From Stentor coeruleus (taxonomy: Eukaryota; Ciliophora; Heterotrichea; Heterotrichida; Stentoridae): a stretch of DNA of 42,737 nt. The translations under genes were made by a program, and so were the position numbers. Below the pieces are notes generated by a model. The model saw only the letters and a program-made list of their open reading frames with translations. It made no database searches and was not told where the DNA came from. The DNA lies in contig MPUH01000627.1 in assembly GCA_001970955.1 (NCBI GenBank), positions 1-42,737 of the forward strand. Direction: 5' to 3'. Below are positions 28,746-38,688 of this stretch, piece after piece. Position 1 is the stretch's first letter; each line of letters begins with the position of its first letter.

Positions 28746-30935
28746 ATGGAAACACCGATCGAGTCTTTGAATTTCTCAGAACGAGAAAAAAAGTACTACA
28801 CCATTGAATTTGAGCAAATAACCTCTGAACAAAAACGGCCTCTAATCGAACGAGAGCTTAATGGACAAGTAGCCGCACAGTTTTTACGTCAGCTGAAAAT
28901 TAAAGAAAATGACCTTTCAACTATTTGGAGCCTAGTATCTGAGCATAAACCTTATTTAAAACTACCTAATTTTATGGCAGCAATGCGATTATGTAGTGCT
29001 TTAAAACAAGGTAAGCCTTTAGTATCCCAAAACTATCTTACTGAGCAAAATGTTCTTGCAAGACGTAACAGAAACATCCCAAACCGGAATTCTTTGACTA
29101 ATGAAGATGAAAAAAAATCTGTTGAAGATAAAAAAGCTGTAGAAAACCAAGGGATAACAGTTATTGATAGAGAAAAAGTTAAGGAAGATGATAAAATTGA
29201 AGAAAATAAAGTTGTTTGTAATGAGGTTTGTATAAAACCAAAGGAACTTATGCCAATACCTTTACAAGTAAGTCAGGAAGTGAGTTTCCCAAAATTTGGT
29301 AAGTTTGAAGATATGGATTTAGAAGGTGATCAAACAGCCAAAAATAAAGAAAAAGTTCAAAGTGAAGAGAAAATTATAGAAAAACCTAAAGACCCTGAGC
29401 CTGAGAATTCTTTAAAAGCTAATATTCAAACCCCAATAGAAGCCCCTCAAGAGAAACTGGAAAAAGACCCAATTGAAAATTCACAAGAAAAACCTGTGGA
29501 GAAAATCCAATTAGAACTTGAAGTAAAAAGTGAAAAACCTTTATTCCCTGTGCCGATAATCAGTAAGAAAGACATGTTATGCGATATCCCATCTTTTACC
29601 GAAAACCCCGATACATCCCCAAAGCCTCAAATCAAAGACCCTTCCGATCAGAAGCCAATCCGTAAACTAATCCAAGAAGATTTTTCAAGTGAGTCTTATA
29701 AACTTCCAGAAAGTAGTAATTTATCCCCATCAAGCCTTGAAACTAAATCTTCAGTTGAAGAAGTTAAAGCTCAGCCTAAGCTTTTCCCTCGTGTGCCATC
29801 TTTACCTAAAATCTACAAGTCTTTACTTAGTAAAATACCAGAAGAAATCACCCCACCTAAATCTTCATCTTCTCGTGACCCTCAAATAACAGTAGAAAAC
29901 CCTGTACTTATAACATCTGGTTGGTTAGGAAGTAGTTCTTATTATATATATACAATAGTCACAAGAGTATCAGGTAAAATTTTCACTGTAAAAAGACGCT
30001 TTAGTGACTTAGATTGGATGCATTATCAGCTTGTGTCAAAATACAAAGGTTTTATTATCCCTTCAAGACCTGATAAAAAACTTATAAAAAACACAGACGA
30101 GAAATTTATTGAAGAAAGAAGGCTGCAAATGGAAAAATACCTTAATATTATAGCCAAACATCCAATATTAGGCTCGTCTATAGCTTTTAAAATATTCACA
30201 CAAACAGCTAATGAGAAATTTGATAAGGAAAAAAGTAAAGCTGAAGCTGTTGAAGAATATCAGGAGTATCGGAGTTTGGAAGATGCGGTAGATAAAGTTT
30301 TTGCCCTGGTTCAGAATAAGTTCCAGATTATTTTTTCACAGAAAATCGTCCCTTTTAGTAAGGAAATGTCTGAAATTGAGGAAAAACTTATAAAACTTGA
30401 AGCGCCGATACAAACTTTGTCAGGTTCGTTTAGTCATTGGTCACAAATATCTATTGAAAGTAATAAAATTGTGTCGAGTATGAAACTTAGTAGTGAATTT
30501 TCAATTTTTTTGAATAATTTCAAAGCGCTTGCGAGAAGTAGTTCACAGGATTTGACTAGGCTTTCTTTAGAAGTTAAAGAAGAACAGTTAAGATTGGAAG
30601 GGTTAAAAGAAGCTTTAAATACTTATAAGATTACTGTTGAAGAATGCTGTAAATTACAGACGTTGATATCGAGAAAATTAGGAAAACATAAATCTAGTTC
30701 GGATGAAGATACAGCAGCGAGGTATTTGAATGAAATTCAGTCAACACAGGATACGATTGATAAGTATAATAAAACTTTGACAGAAATTGAGGAAAATGTG
30801 ATCAAGGAGAATCTGACTTTTGATTCTGCTAAGAGTGAACATTTGGATTTGACGATTAGGGATTTGGTGTACTCACAGAAAAATCATTATGCTAAGGAAG
30901 CTGAGTTTTGGAAGAGCTGTTTGAATTTACAGTAA
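28746..30935 (+). CDS. Sorting nexin-like protein (EH-like, PX and C-terminal helical/BAR-like)
   Basis: 729 aa. Residues 1-95 resemble an EH domain (YYTIEFEQITSEQKRPLIER, VAAQFLRQLKIKENDLSTIW, LPNFMAAMRLCSALKQG). Residues 100-375 are Glu/Lys/Pro/Ser-rich and disordered. Residues about 385-500 are a PX domain with the phosphoinositide-binding marks RRFSDLDWMHYQL, PSRPDKKL and ERRLQMEKYLNIIAKHPIL. Residues 510-729 are helical and fit a BAR-type dimer (membrane curvature). This order resembles SNX8/Mvp1-type sorting nexins, which retrieve cargo from endosomes; the subfamily is inference. Upstream is C-rich, and the right inverted repeat ends close to its start. Stop is TAA. Confidence 0.85.
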   Translation: METPIESLNFSEREKKYYTIEFEQITSEQKRPLIERELNGQVAAQFLRQLKIKENDLSTIWSLVSEHKPYLKLPNFMAAMRLCSALKQGKPLVSQNYLTEQNVLARRNRNIPNRNSLTNEDEKKSVEDKKAVENQGITVIDREKVKEDDKIEENKVVCNEVCIKPKELMPIPLQVSQEVSFPKFGKFEDMDLEGDQTAKNKEKVQSEEKIIEKPKDPEPENSLKANIQTPIEAPQEKLEKDPIENSQEKPVEKIQLELEVKSEKPLFPVPIISKKDMLCDIPSFTENPDTSPKPQIKDPSDQKPIRKLIQEDFSSESYKLPESSNLSPSSLETKSSVEEVKAQPKLFPRVPSLPKIYKSLLSKIPEEITPPKSSSSRDPQITVENPVLITSGWLGSSSYYIYTIVTRVSGKIFTVKRRFSDLDWMHYQLVSKYKGFIIPSRPDKKLIKNTDEKFIEERRLQMEKYLNIIAKHPILGSSIAFKIFTQTANEKFDKEKSKAEAVEEYQEYRSLEDAVDKVFALVQNKFQIIFSQKIVPFSKEMSEIEEKLIKLEAPIQTLSGSFSHWSQISIESNKIVSSMKLSSEFSIFLNNFKALARSSSQDLTRLSLEVKEEQLRLEGLKEALNTYKITVEECCKLQTLISRKLGKHKSSSDEDTAARYLNEIQSTQDTIDKYNKTLTEIEENVIKENLTFDSAKSEHLDLTIRDLVYSQKNHYAKEAEFWKSCLNLQ

Positions 30936-31047
30936 TAATATCAAACTTGACATAAAAAAATAGTAAAAACCCACTTTAATAATTATTTCCTAACCAAAAA
31001 AGCCTAACTTTTCCCAATCCTTCTTTCTTACAGGAAAATCCATTAAT

Positions 31048-32304
31048 TTAATTATCAGGAGGTTTATGTCCAACCGCAATACTCCTATTTGTACTCGGCT
31101 TCCTCGATATTTTCTCCGACTTAATCCTTTGAGCAATTGTAAACTCCTTCTGAACTTTCCCATTTATACATTTCCCTGAGGCAACATTCTGAATTGGATA
31201 TTTAACTTTTGGTAATTGTAAAGCTCCATAGTTCTGTTTAAGTATCATTTCCCTATATTTCTTCAAATAATATAAAGACTTTTCTGAATTTTCACGTTCC
31301 TGATGAGTTTTTAATGGAGGTGCCGAGATATCTCTAATAATAATATTTTTTGTGCCCATTTGTGGTAAAACTAAGCTTTTATTGTTGTTTGGTATCGTTT
31401 CTTCAAAATTGGGTCTTGGGAGATTTTCTATGACTTTGTTTATTTTTGTTGGAAAATTTATTGTTTTTAAAAGGAGGTTTTCAGTTTCTTCACAAATAAT
31501 ATCGTTAATATGGTTTATTACACAAGGAAGTTGAAGGATTTGACTACAGGTAAGACGATTGCTTGGGTTGATTTGGAGAAGATGTGAAACGATTTGTTGA
31601 AGGTCTTGGGAAAAAGTTCGGGGGATTGGGGTGTATTCGCCTTTGGTCACTTTTTTGAAGAGGCTTTGCATATCTTCTCCACGAAAAGGAGGCTTTAAAC
31701 ATATAGCCTCATACAAAACACAACCAAAACTCCAAAGATCACTCCTAATATCATAAGGTAAATCCTTCCACACTTCAGGACTAGCATAATAAGGTGTTCC
31801 AGTCTGTGTATGTTCTAAACATCCTTTAGCTACTTTAGAAACATTCATATCGCCAATTTTGATTTTCCCATCAGTCGTTAAAAACACATTAGCACTTTTT
31901 AAATCCCTATGGACAATATTTAATTCATGAAGTGCTTTAGTCCCTCTTGCTATTTGTATAACTAATCCCCAAATAAACTTTTCACTCATATAAGTTCCTT
32001 TTTTTTGATAGAATTGGACTTTTTGAAATAAGTCACCTCCATCAGCATACTCCATAACTAAACATAAAGATTGAGAATCATCATCATAAAATGCTTCTTT
32101 ATATGATATAACGTTTTTATGATGAATTGATGCTAATATTCGAACTTCGTTTAAGGCATTTCGCTTTTCTTTTTCTTTAAGTCTGCATAGACGAACTTTT
32201 TTTAGTGCGTAGATTTTGTTGTCGGATAAACGTCGGACTTTGAAAACAATACTGTAGGCTCCTTCACCTAGTTTGGATAATATTTCGTAATCTTTAAGAG
32301 ACAT
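31048..32304 (-). CDS. NEK-family protein kinase with DMN in place of DFG
   Basis: 418 aa. The N-terminal kinase domain (4-265) has the Gly loop GEGAYS (13-18), catalytic Lys35, HRDLKSANVFL (H132-R133-D134) and the metal-binding loop GDMNVSK (D152-M153-N154). The TGTPYYASPE activation-segment end is also typical of NEK. NEKs control the cell cycle and cilia, and ciliates have many. DMN/DLN in place of DFG keeps the metal-binding Asp; from memory, such variants occur in protist NEKs, so it is likely active. Residues 266-418 are a short basic, disordered tail without coiled coil or RCC1 repeats. Stop is TAA. Confidence 0.93.
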   Translation of the reverse strand: MSLKDYEILSKLGEGAYSIVFKVRRLSDNKIYALKKVRLCRLKEKEKRNALNEVRILASIHHKNVISYKEAFYDDDSQSLCLVMEYADGGDLFQKVQFYQKKGTYMSEKFIWGLVIQIARGTKALHELNIVHRDLKSANVFLTTDGKIKIGDMNVSKVAKGCLEHTQTGTPYYASPEVWKDLPYDIRSDLWSFGCVLYEAICLKPPFRGEDMQSLFKKVTKGEYTPIPRTFSQDLQQIVSHLLQINPSNRLTCSQILQLPCVINHINDIICEETENLLLKTINFPTKINKVIENLPRPNFEETIPNNNKSLVLPQMGTKNIIIRDISAPPLKTHQERENSEKSLYYLKKYREMILKQNYGALQLPKVKYPIQNVASGKCINGKVQKEFTIAQRIKSEKISRKPSTNRSIAVGHKPPDN

Positions 32305-33149
32305 TTATGTTGAATGCTAGGTTTAAGTATGAGAAATTTTTTTATGAGATTTTGACGGAGGTTCGGAAAATTGTGCAGGTTTTGTCAGGAATTTTGGTTT
32401 AAAATTTAATGTTTGGCAATGCGTTGTGATTTAAAAAATATTGGTTTGAGTTTTATATGATAGCTTATTTAAGAATATTTTAAAANCAGGAATTTTGGTT
32501 TAAAATTTAATGTTTGGCAATGCGTTGTGATTTAAAAAAAAAAACTCATGTTCATGATAGTTTTCATGCTAGGATATGCAAAAGATGATTGATAAAGCTA
32601 AATGACTTTTATATGTGGTTTAAAATGACAAAAATAATCTATTCAGACAAAATTTACAAAAATACTAAGACTACAGAGATATTTTATGGAAAATATAGAG
32701 GAAAGTTATAGCGTAATTTAAAAATATACTAATTCTTAAGAAAACTCTGATTTTTTCACTAAAAATCAGTATTAATACCCACTTAAACCATAAAACTATC
32801 CTAAGCTATCCTAAGCATCAAATACTAAAAAATCAATATTACTCTAACCTCTTTTTCTAATCCTATTATTTTAATCTAAGCCTATAAAAATTAATTTAAA
32901 ACTTCATTCTACAGCATTTCCTAAATTAATAATTTCTTCACTATGCCAAACTCTTCATTTATCATCAAGCAAAGCTTAAGCACATCTCTTCACTGAAATT
33001 ACGCAATTTTTTAAATCATAATCATCACAATTCTCTCAAAAACAATATTTAATATTGCTTTTATTCAATGCCTAACCTATAAAATCTTAATAATTTATAC
33101 TTAAAATTTATAAAAACCTAATATTCACATTTTAATATAAAGAAAAGCC
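32305..33149. other. Spacer with an N-containing duplication
   Basis: 32305-32430 is G-rich (5' flank of the minus-strand NEK gene). 32760-33149 is C-rich and G-poor, as in the 3' flank of a minus-strand gene, here the Cdc20-like pseudogene. No other gene. Confidence 0.55.
32386..32539. repeat. 53-bp duplication next to an N
   Basis: 32386-32438 (CAGGAATTTTGGTTTAAAAT and onward to GATTTAAAAAA) recurs at 32487-32539, immediately after the single N at 32486. The period is 101 bp. Looks like an unresolved assembly join or collapsed tandem repeat. Confidence 0.85.
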
Positions 33150-34030
33150 TTAAAAAATGAGTAAAGATTTTAGTTCTCATGTTTGCATGCGTTCTACAGC
33201 TTGTTCATGACCTGTAAATTTAACGAAATAGTTTTGGATACGCATATCTTGTTGAGCTATAGTTGAATCATGAGAACCTGTTGATAAGACATGATTGTTT
33301 CAAGATAAGGATGAAGCACGGTCTGTGTAGTTTTTGAATGAACGGATTTCTGAGGATTTTTCAATGTCAAAGATTTTTACTGTGTGGGTTGAGTCAGCGA
33401 TTGCTAAGGATTTGCTCCCTGGCATAAAGGAGACTGAGGTTATTATGGAAGATGGGTATTCGAGGAAGGGACTTGCGCTACTGATAAAAATACCTTTTAT
33501 ATAAATTTAGTGTTTTTTTATAATTTTATTTGAGTAAATAGATTTTATCACACTGAGGTTCAGGTAGTAGTCGTCTGGTGTTATATTTAGGAAGATTGTA
33601 ATGATGATGGATTTAGTTTTGATGCTTTTATATAAGGGACTTGCGCTACTGATAAAAATACCTTTTATATAAATTTAGTGTTTTTTTATAATTTTATTTG
33701 AGTAAATAGATTTTATCACACTGTGAAGGAAGTGGCCTATAAGTGTTAGTTATTAAGTTTTGATAATGAAAGTTCTCAACAGACGACGAGAAAAAGCTAG
33801 GGTCTTTTTGTTTTAAAGCTCTATAAATAATGTCGTCATTCTGAAGATTGCTATAAAAACTTGTAGTAATGTTAAGTCCAGGAACATTGTCGAATTTTCG
33901 AGATTTTATATACCTTAATTATTGAGTAGGTGTTTTATTTTTAGCTGTATATGTCGAAAAGGTAGCTCCATCAAAGGTCTTTTTTTTATATATTGCAGGT
34001 GTAGCGGTATTTTTTTGTCATGTCCATAAA
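33150..34030 (-). pseudogene. Cdc20/Cdh1-type WD40 pseudogene (APC/C activator remnant)
   Basis: Minus-strand sequence at 33466 to 33178 encodes WD40 text typical of Cdc20/Cdh1: SIITSVSFMPGSKSLAIADS, HTVKIFDIEKSSEIRSF, ASSLS-stop-NNHVLSTGSHDSTI, then QDMRIQNYFVKFTGHEQAV. The stop is a TGA exactly where the family has an invariant Trp (SLSWNNH). 33633-33556 encodes TPDDYYLNL, matching the DDFYLNL segment that precedes the propeller. The repeats between, the missing blades and a second TGA near 33178 show that it is dead. The part from 33724 to about 34030 (RKFDNVPGLNITTSFYSNLQ) may be further N-terminal remnant but is less certain. Confidence 0.75.
33466..33723. repeat. 90-bp direct repeat inside the Cdc20-like pseudogene
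   Basis: 33466-33555 and 33634-33723 are identical 90-bp copies (AAGGGACTTGCGCTACTGAT and onward to TTATCACACTG), offset 168 bp, with a pseudogene fragment (DDYYLNL) between. The repeat itself does not match the WD40 gene, so it probably entered during decay. Confidence 0.9.
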
Positions 34031-34111
34031 TGTTTATTTTTTTAAATTAACTGAGAAAATATGAGTTATACGGATAGGCTGTTAGGAATAAATGGGATAA
34101 CACACAACTTT

Positions 34112-34153
34112 AGAAACAAAGCTTTCAATTATAGAAACAATGCTTTCAATTAT
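34112..34153. repeat. 21-bp tandem duplication
   Basis: Two copies of AGAAACAAAGCTTTCAATTA(T), the second with one substitution. Spacer sequence; no role inferred. Confidence 0.75.
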
Positions 34154-34488
34154 CTCAAGTTTTCTCAATAGCGTTTTGCGTATATTTTTATAACATCCTA
34201 AAAATATTTTTAAAATTATTTTAAAAGCCTTAAAAACCCTAACTTAAACACATATTCAAAGACAAATCTTGTAAACTAACTAGAAAATGATAATTTTGTA
34301 TAGAAAAACTCATAGATTTACTATACCATTAAATATAAAATCATAAAAATACAAATCGACTCGTTTCTTAAGGGATAAATACATATAAAAATCATAAATC
34401 CCTTTAAGTTCTTGACAAAATCGACATTTTATATATATAAAATACCAAAAACCCTAACATAATCACTTAAATCCTTATATCTATTTAT

Positions 34489-35319
34489 TTATCTCATCCT
34501 AGACAAATCATTTCTAATAGGTTTAGGGACGAAATCAGTTGAATAAGAAGTGCTGTAATGATTTTTGCTATTAAAAATATTTCTCGTGTCAATTCCATTT
34601 CTAATCTTAGCAAGGTCAGGTGTGCTGGCTGTAGGGTTTTGGAACTTCTTAAAAGTCCTCTGCGTTGTAGTCTCAAAGAAATTAGAATCACTAGGATGAA
34701 CTAAAGACTTTGCCCCAAATCCAGTTTGAGAAATGGTGAAATTTGATTTACTTTGCGAATGTCCACGATAACTTTGTTGATAATTAGACTCTAAATTCCA
34801 AGGTTTAAGCATATACCCTCTATAAGGTAAAGGACTAGCTCTTATCAAATGAGACTCAGCACCCCAATCAGTGAAATCCCTATCATAACTTGTTCTACCT
34901 GAGAACTTTAGATTACTTTGGAAGTCTTTTGGCTTGCAACTTTCACTTTTGGCTAGTCCCTGATTCTTAAAATCAGAGTGTGTTGTTGACATAAGATTAA
35001 TCTTAGATGAAGTCTTGAGAAATGACTTGTACTCTTTTGGTACTATAGGGGCTTCAGAAGTTAAAGGCTTTTTGATATATTCAGTTTTATATATTGATAA
35101 ATAATTTGGTCTGGCTGATGTTGCTAATTTGAATGTAGGCCCTGGGCAAATATGTTTCTCACAAGTACAGTGATGGCAGTAACAACGACCAGTCCGATGC
35201 TCAAGTTCAGAGACTATTGGAAGATCAGGGTTATCTAAAGGACATGTAGGTTTCTTTTTTTTATTAGAACCAAGGTCTTTGATTCTTTTTATATGGATAG
35301 CAGTTTTAGGCCTTGACAT
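34489..35319 (-). CDS. SAXO: SAXO/FAM154-type microtubule-stabilising ciliary protein
   Basis: 276 aa. SAXO proteins bind axonemal and centriolar microtubules. The N-terminus has the family's Cys cluster, CYCHHCTCEKHIC (C46, C48, C51, C53, C58), preceded by a basic stretch. The rest is a series of Mn-like modules of about 30-40 residues containing S/T-x-Y/H-x-x-D-F/W: STTHSDF, TSYDRDFTDWG, NYQQSYRGHS, FTISQTGFGAK, ETTTQRTFKKF and STSYSTDFVPKP. It ends in a basic tail. No membrane segments. Expected in the cilia or cortical microtubules of this ciliate. Stop is TAA. Confidence 0.82.
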   Translation of the reverse strand: MSRPKTAIHIKRIKDLGSNKKKKPTCPLDNPDLPIVSELEHRTGRCYCHHCTCEKHICPGPTFKLATSARPNYLSIYKTEYIKKPLTSEAPIVPKEYKSFLKTSSKINLMSTTHSDFKNQGLAKSESCKPKDFQSNLKFSGRTSYDRDFTDWGAESHLIRASPLPYRGYMLKPWNLESNYQQSYRGHSQSKSNFTISQTGFGAKSLVHPSDSNFFETTTQRTFKKFQNPTASTPDLAKIRNGIDTRNIFNSKNHYSTSYSTDFVPKPIRNDLSRMR

Positions 35320-36651
35320 TTATAAACTCAATATATTATGTTATTATTTGATAAAGACAATTTTTAATTGCTAGACTAGTTTTTGAATATTTTTTTTATT
35401 AGATATTTGGAAAACAATTTTCTTTGAAGGAATATATGTGGAAATTTTGAAGATTACTACTTAGAAACTTTTCTGAATATAAATTTCTTGTTTATGCTCA
35501 TGGAAAACTTTGTATTCTATTGGCAGGGTACCTTGTTTTAAGATATTTTTCTTTTTTTTATAGATTTTGTCTATGTCTGGGTGTTAGAAATTTCAGCTGG
35601 GATATTGAATTTATTTTAGAGGATGAGTTGATTAGATTGTCTTTTTATAATCGCTTTTGGGATTACTGAGAATTGGGAAATCTGTGGGACTAAAAATTTG
35701 AGAATAAGACCTAAGATGTGGATAGTTTTTATAAGCATTTTTAAGAGAAGATGCTTGGGACTGAACTAAGAAATTATGACATCAATGAAAGATCAGAGAA
35801 GAGGGAAAATAGTAAAAATTTAGAGATTTTAGTGATGGTCCATGATATACAATGCAGGTTGTTGTATTATAAGCTTTAGGTTTAATGATTTATTTTAACT
35901 TTATATTTAAGGGTTTTATAAGCAAGAACTTTTCTATCTGGGCTTGTTTCGAGGATCTTCAAAGCGTTTTGGCAGAAGCCTTAGCAACTTATTTTTTCTT
36001 CTTCCTTTGCAATACGTCTTTTAACCTAAGCTTTAGATCTTTATGATTATTCTTTTCTATCAAAATATTTTCTAAAGATAAGCTCAGCAAACTATATGAA
36101 TGATTAAGAATCTTTGTTTATATACGCCAAATAGCCTATTCAAAAATTATTTATGAGTATTTTTAATAGTAATTCGCTTTCAGTTTTTATGCACTAATTT
36201 TTTTTAATGATTTGTATTGATAAAATTTTATATGAAAGCCAAAATTATTCAAGTTTATCTTAAGCATTTTAATGCAAGATTTCTTATTAAAATCAGCATC
36301 TTAAAGTATTCTTAAACCTAATAATTTATTAGTATTTAAGTTAATGCTCAATTTCATGTTGTTGATAAATTTCTCCAAGACCCAATGTATTTTTTATATC
36401 AATGCCTCAAGGTATATAAGCATTCTCTTAATCAAAAACTTCTAAATACCTTAATCATATAAATAAACTTTAAGCTGCAATCTTTTCTCCTCATAAAATC
36501 TCAAACTTTACAATCTATTCATTAAAAAATTATCAAAAAAAGCCTAAAAATTAACTAATCCTAACTAAATTGACTTTTGTAGACTAAAAACCATTTTTCA
36601 ACTTCAAATCGCCCTTTAACCCCAACATAAAAATATTATAATTTATTAATC
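35320..36651. other. Divergent-gene spacer, no gene seen
   Basis: 1.3 kb. 35340-35900 is G-rich and C-poor (5' flank of the minus-strand SAXO gene). 36200-36651 is C-rich and G-poor (5' flank of the plus-strand RING gene). The skew flips near 35950-36100, where a split between the two promoters would lie. No conserved RNA recognised. Confidence 0.65.
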
Positions 36652-37539
36652 ATGTCACTAACATCTGAGGCTATGCTTTCTCTTTTAAAACTTCTCATAA
36701 AAAATACTGACAAAAAAGCTCTTAGGTCCTCTCCAAACTTTAACACCCTAGTCCAACTTTACCAGCAAATTTATAGCATTAGATTTCTTCTACCTTTCCC
36801 TTCAAAAGTAACAGAAGAACTAAATGAACTTTTTACCTGCTCATACTGTTTATCACAACAGGCTACGATTTTTCTTAAATGCTCGCATAACCTTTGTGAA
36901 GATTGCTGCAATTTGTTTATCCAAAAACATCAAGAAAAAAGTAAAAAGCAGCATATCGACCTAAAGTGCCGGATATGCAAAACTCGTATCAATTTATCCA
37001 AATACAATCATTTAATAGATAAAAGCCAAAGCCAAGGTAATAAAATAGGTTGTGCTGGGTGTAAAGAGATAAAATGTTCAGGAGATTTTTATAATAATCA
37101 AAATTGCAGCAAACTCTGCAAAATATGTGTATGGAAATACGTCACTGAAGGTGTTGAAAAATGCAAAATGTCAGGTGTTAGAATTAAATACAAAGACTTC
37201 GAAGCCGATGATAGTTGTAGTGAATGTTTAAATCCTTTGACATCTTTAACAGCGATTTATGTATGCAACAATCATCCTTACTGTAGCTTTTGTGCTAAAG
37301 TTATGATTTCAGATGTCATGTGTAAGAAATGCAATGAACCAATAAATGATGGGTATTACAAAATCGCTTTGGCTAGTCTAAATATGAAGTGCATGTTTTG
37401 TTCTAAAATCAAAGAAGTGGATTTGTTCGTCAAGAAATTCTGTTGCGTGAAGAAAATATGTATCGAGTGCCAAATAGGTTTCAATATGAAAAAATGCAGA
37501 GGATGTCAGGAAACGCTTGATCTTAAGTTTTATGTCTAA
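36652..37539 (+). CDS. RING-type zinc-finger protein with extra Cys clusters
   Basis: 295 aa. A RING finger fits C3HC4 spacing: C63-x2-C66, C77-x-H79, C82-x2-C85, C106-x2-C109. RING proteins usually act as E3 ubiquitin ligases. After it come at least four more Cys pairs (CAGCKEIKC, CKICVWKY, CSECLNPL, CSFCAK and CKKCNEP, CMFCSKIK, CRGCQETL), suggesting additional zinc-binding units or repeated RING-like folds. Residues 1-55 are helical with no known domain. No membrane segment. The substrate is unknown. Stop is TAA. Confidence 0.82.
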   Translation: MSLTSEAMLSLLKLLIKNTDKKALRSSPNFNTLVQLYQQIYSIRFLLPFPSKVTEELNELFTCSYCLSQQATIFLKCSHNLCEDCCNLFIQKHQEKSKKQHIDLKCRICKTRINLSKYNHLIDKSQSQGNKIGCAGCKEIKCSGDFYNNQNCSKLCKICVWKYVTEGVEKCKMSGVRIKYKDFEADDSCSECLNPLTSLTAIYVCNNHPYCSFCAKVMISDVMCKKCNEPINDGYYKIALASLNMKCMFCSKIKEVDLFVKKFCCVKKICIECQIGFNMKKCRGCQETLDLKFYV

Positions 37540-37731
37540 TTTTAGAAGTAATTTACATAATACTACATATAAGATTAATAGTAAAAACCAGTTTCTATTA
37601 CCAAACCCAACAACCTTAACCCTTAATTCTAAGTAGTATCATACTTATTGTCTAATATCTTAATTACACCCTAATATTTATTTTCAAAATCTAAAAACCT
37701 TTAAAAAAAAATCCACTTTTCCATACTAATA

Positions 37732-38688
37732 ATGCTAAATATTCATAAGTCAGACCTGACTATCCTCAAGACAATTGGCACAGGGACTTTTTCACGTGTA
37801 GCTCTTATCCATCTTAAAAAAGATAAAACCCGTCAACTTTATGCCCTTAAGATGATAAACAAAGAAATTTTATTTAAACTAAAACAAGTCGAGCATTCAA
37901 AACATGAAAGAAACGTCTTGAGAATATTAGACAGTCCTTTTATAATCAAACTTTACTCATCTTTTCAAGATAACTCATGCCTTTACTTAGTACTAGAGTA
38001 TGTTTCAGGTGGTGAACTTTTTTCTCGTCTTCGGCTTTGGCATCATTTCCCAAACGACGCAGCTCTTTTTTATTCAGCACAAATCCTTTTGGCTATAGAA
38101 CATATACATAGACAAGGGTATATGTATAGAGATTTAAAACCTGAGAATATATTGATTGATTATCAGGGTAATGTAAAAATTGCTGACTTTGGGTTTTGTA
38201 AAAATGCACAACAAAAGAGTTTTACAGTCTGTGGAACCCCTGAATATCTTGCCCCGGAGATTATTAAATCTGAAGGTCATGGTAAAGCTGTTGATTGGTG
38301 GGCTTTTGGCATTTTGGTATATGAAATGCTTGTTGGCTATCCTCCTTTTTATGATCATAACCCTTATAAAATCTATAAAAAAGTTGTCCAATGCGAGTAT
38401 TCTATACCAGAAGGACTTAGTTTACAGGCTGCTGATATGATTTCAAGGCTTTTGATTGTTAATGCAGAAGAAAGACTTGGATTTAAGATGGGTAGTAATG
38501 AAGTTAAGGCTGTATCTTGGTTTAATGGTGTTGATTTTGCTATGGTTGCTAGAAAGTTAATACCTGCACCTTGGGTCCCTACATTAACTTCACCTGATGA
38601 TACTTCTTCTTTTGCTGAGTACCCGGATGACCCTACTTTTTTCCAAAGCGCCTCACCACAAGTTAATGAATTGTTTGCTGATTTCTAA
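37732..38688 (+). CDS. PKA-like AGC kinase catalytic subunit
   Basis: 318 aa. Kinase motifs: Gly loop GTGTFSRV (16-23), Lys40, Glu59, YRDLKPEN (R133-D134), DFG (152-154), activation-loop Thr165 before VCGTPEYLAPE, and the AGC C-tail ending in FADF. A chain that stops right at the FxxF hydrophobic motif is typical of PKA. No cyclic-nucleotide-binding domain is present, so it would need a separate regulatory subunit, unlike PKG. It lacks the N-terminal A-helix and myristoylation start of animal PKA. In ciliates PKA acts in ciliary beating, which is general knowledge rather than shown here. Stop is TAA. Confidence 0.93.
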   Translation: MLNIHKSDLTILKTIGTGTFSRVALIHLKKDKTRQLYALKMINKEILFKLKQVEHSKHERNVLRILDSPFIIKLYSSFQDNSCLYLVLEYVSGGELFSRLRLWHHFPNDAALFYSAQILLAIEHIHRQGYMYRDLKPENILIDYQGNVKIADFGFCKNAQQKSFTVCGTPEYLAPEIIKSEGHGKAVDWWAFGILVYEMLVGYPPFYDHNPYKIYKKVVQCEYSIPEGLSLQAADMISRLLIVNAEERLGFKMGSNEVKAVSWFNGVDFAMVARKLIPAPWVPTLTSPDDTSSFAEYPDDPTFFQSASPQVNELFADF

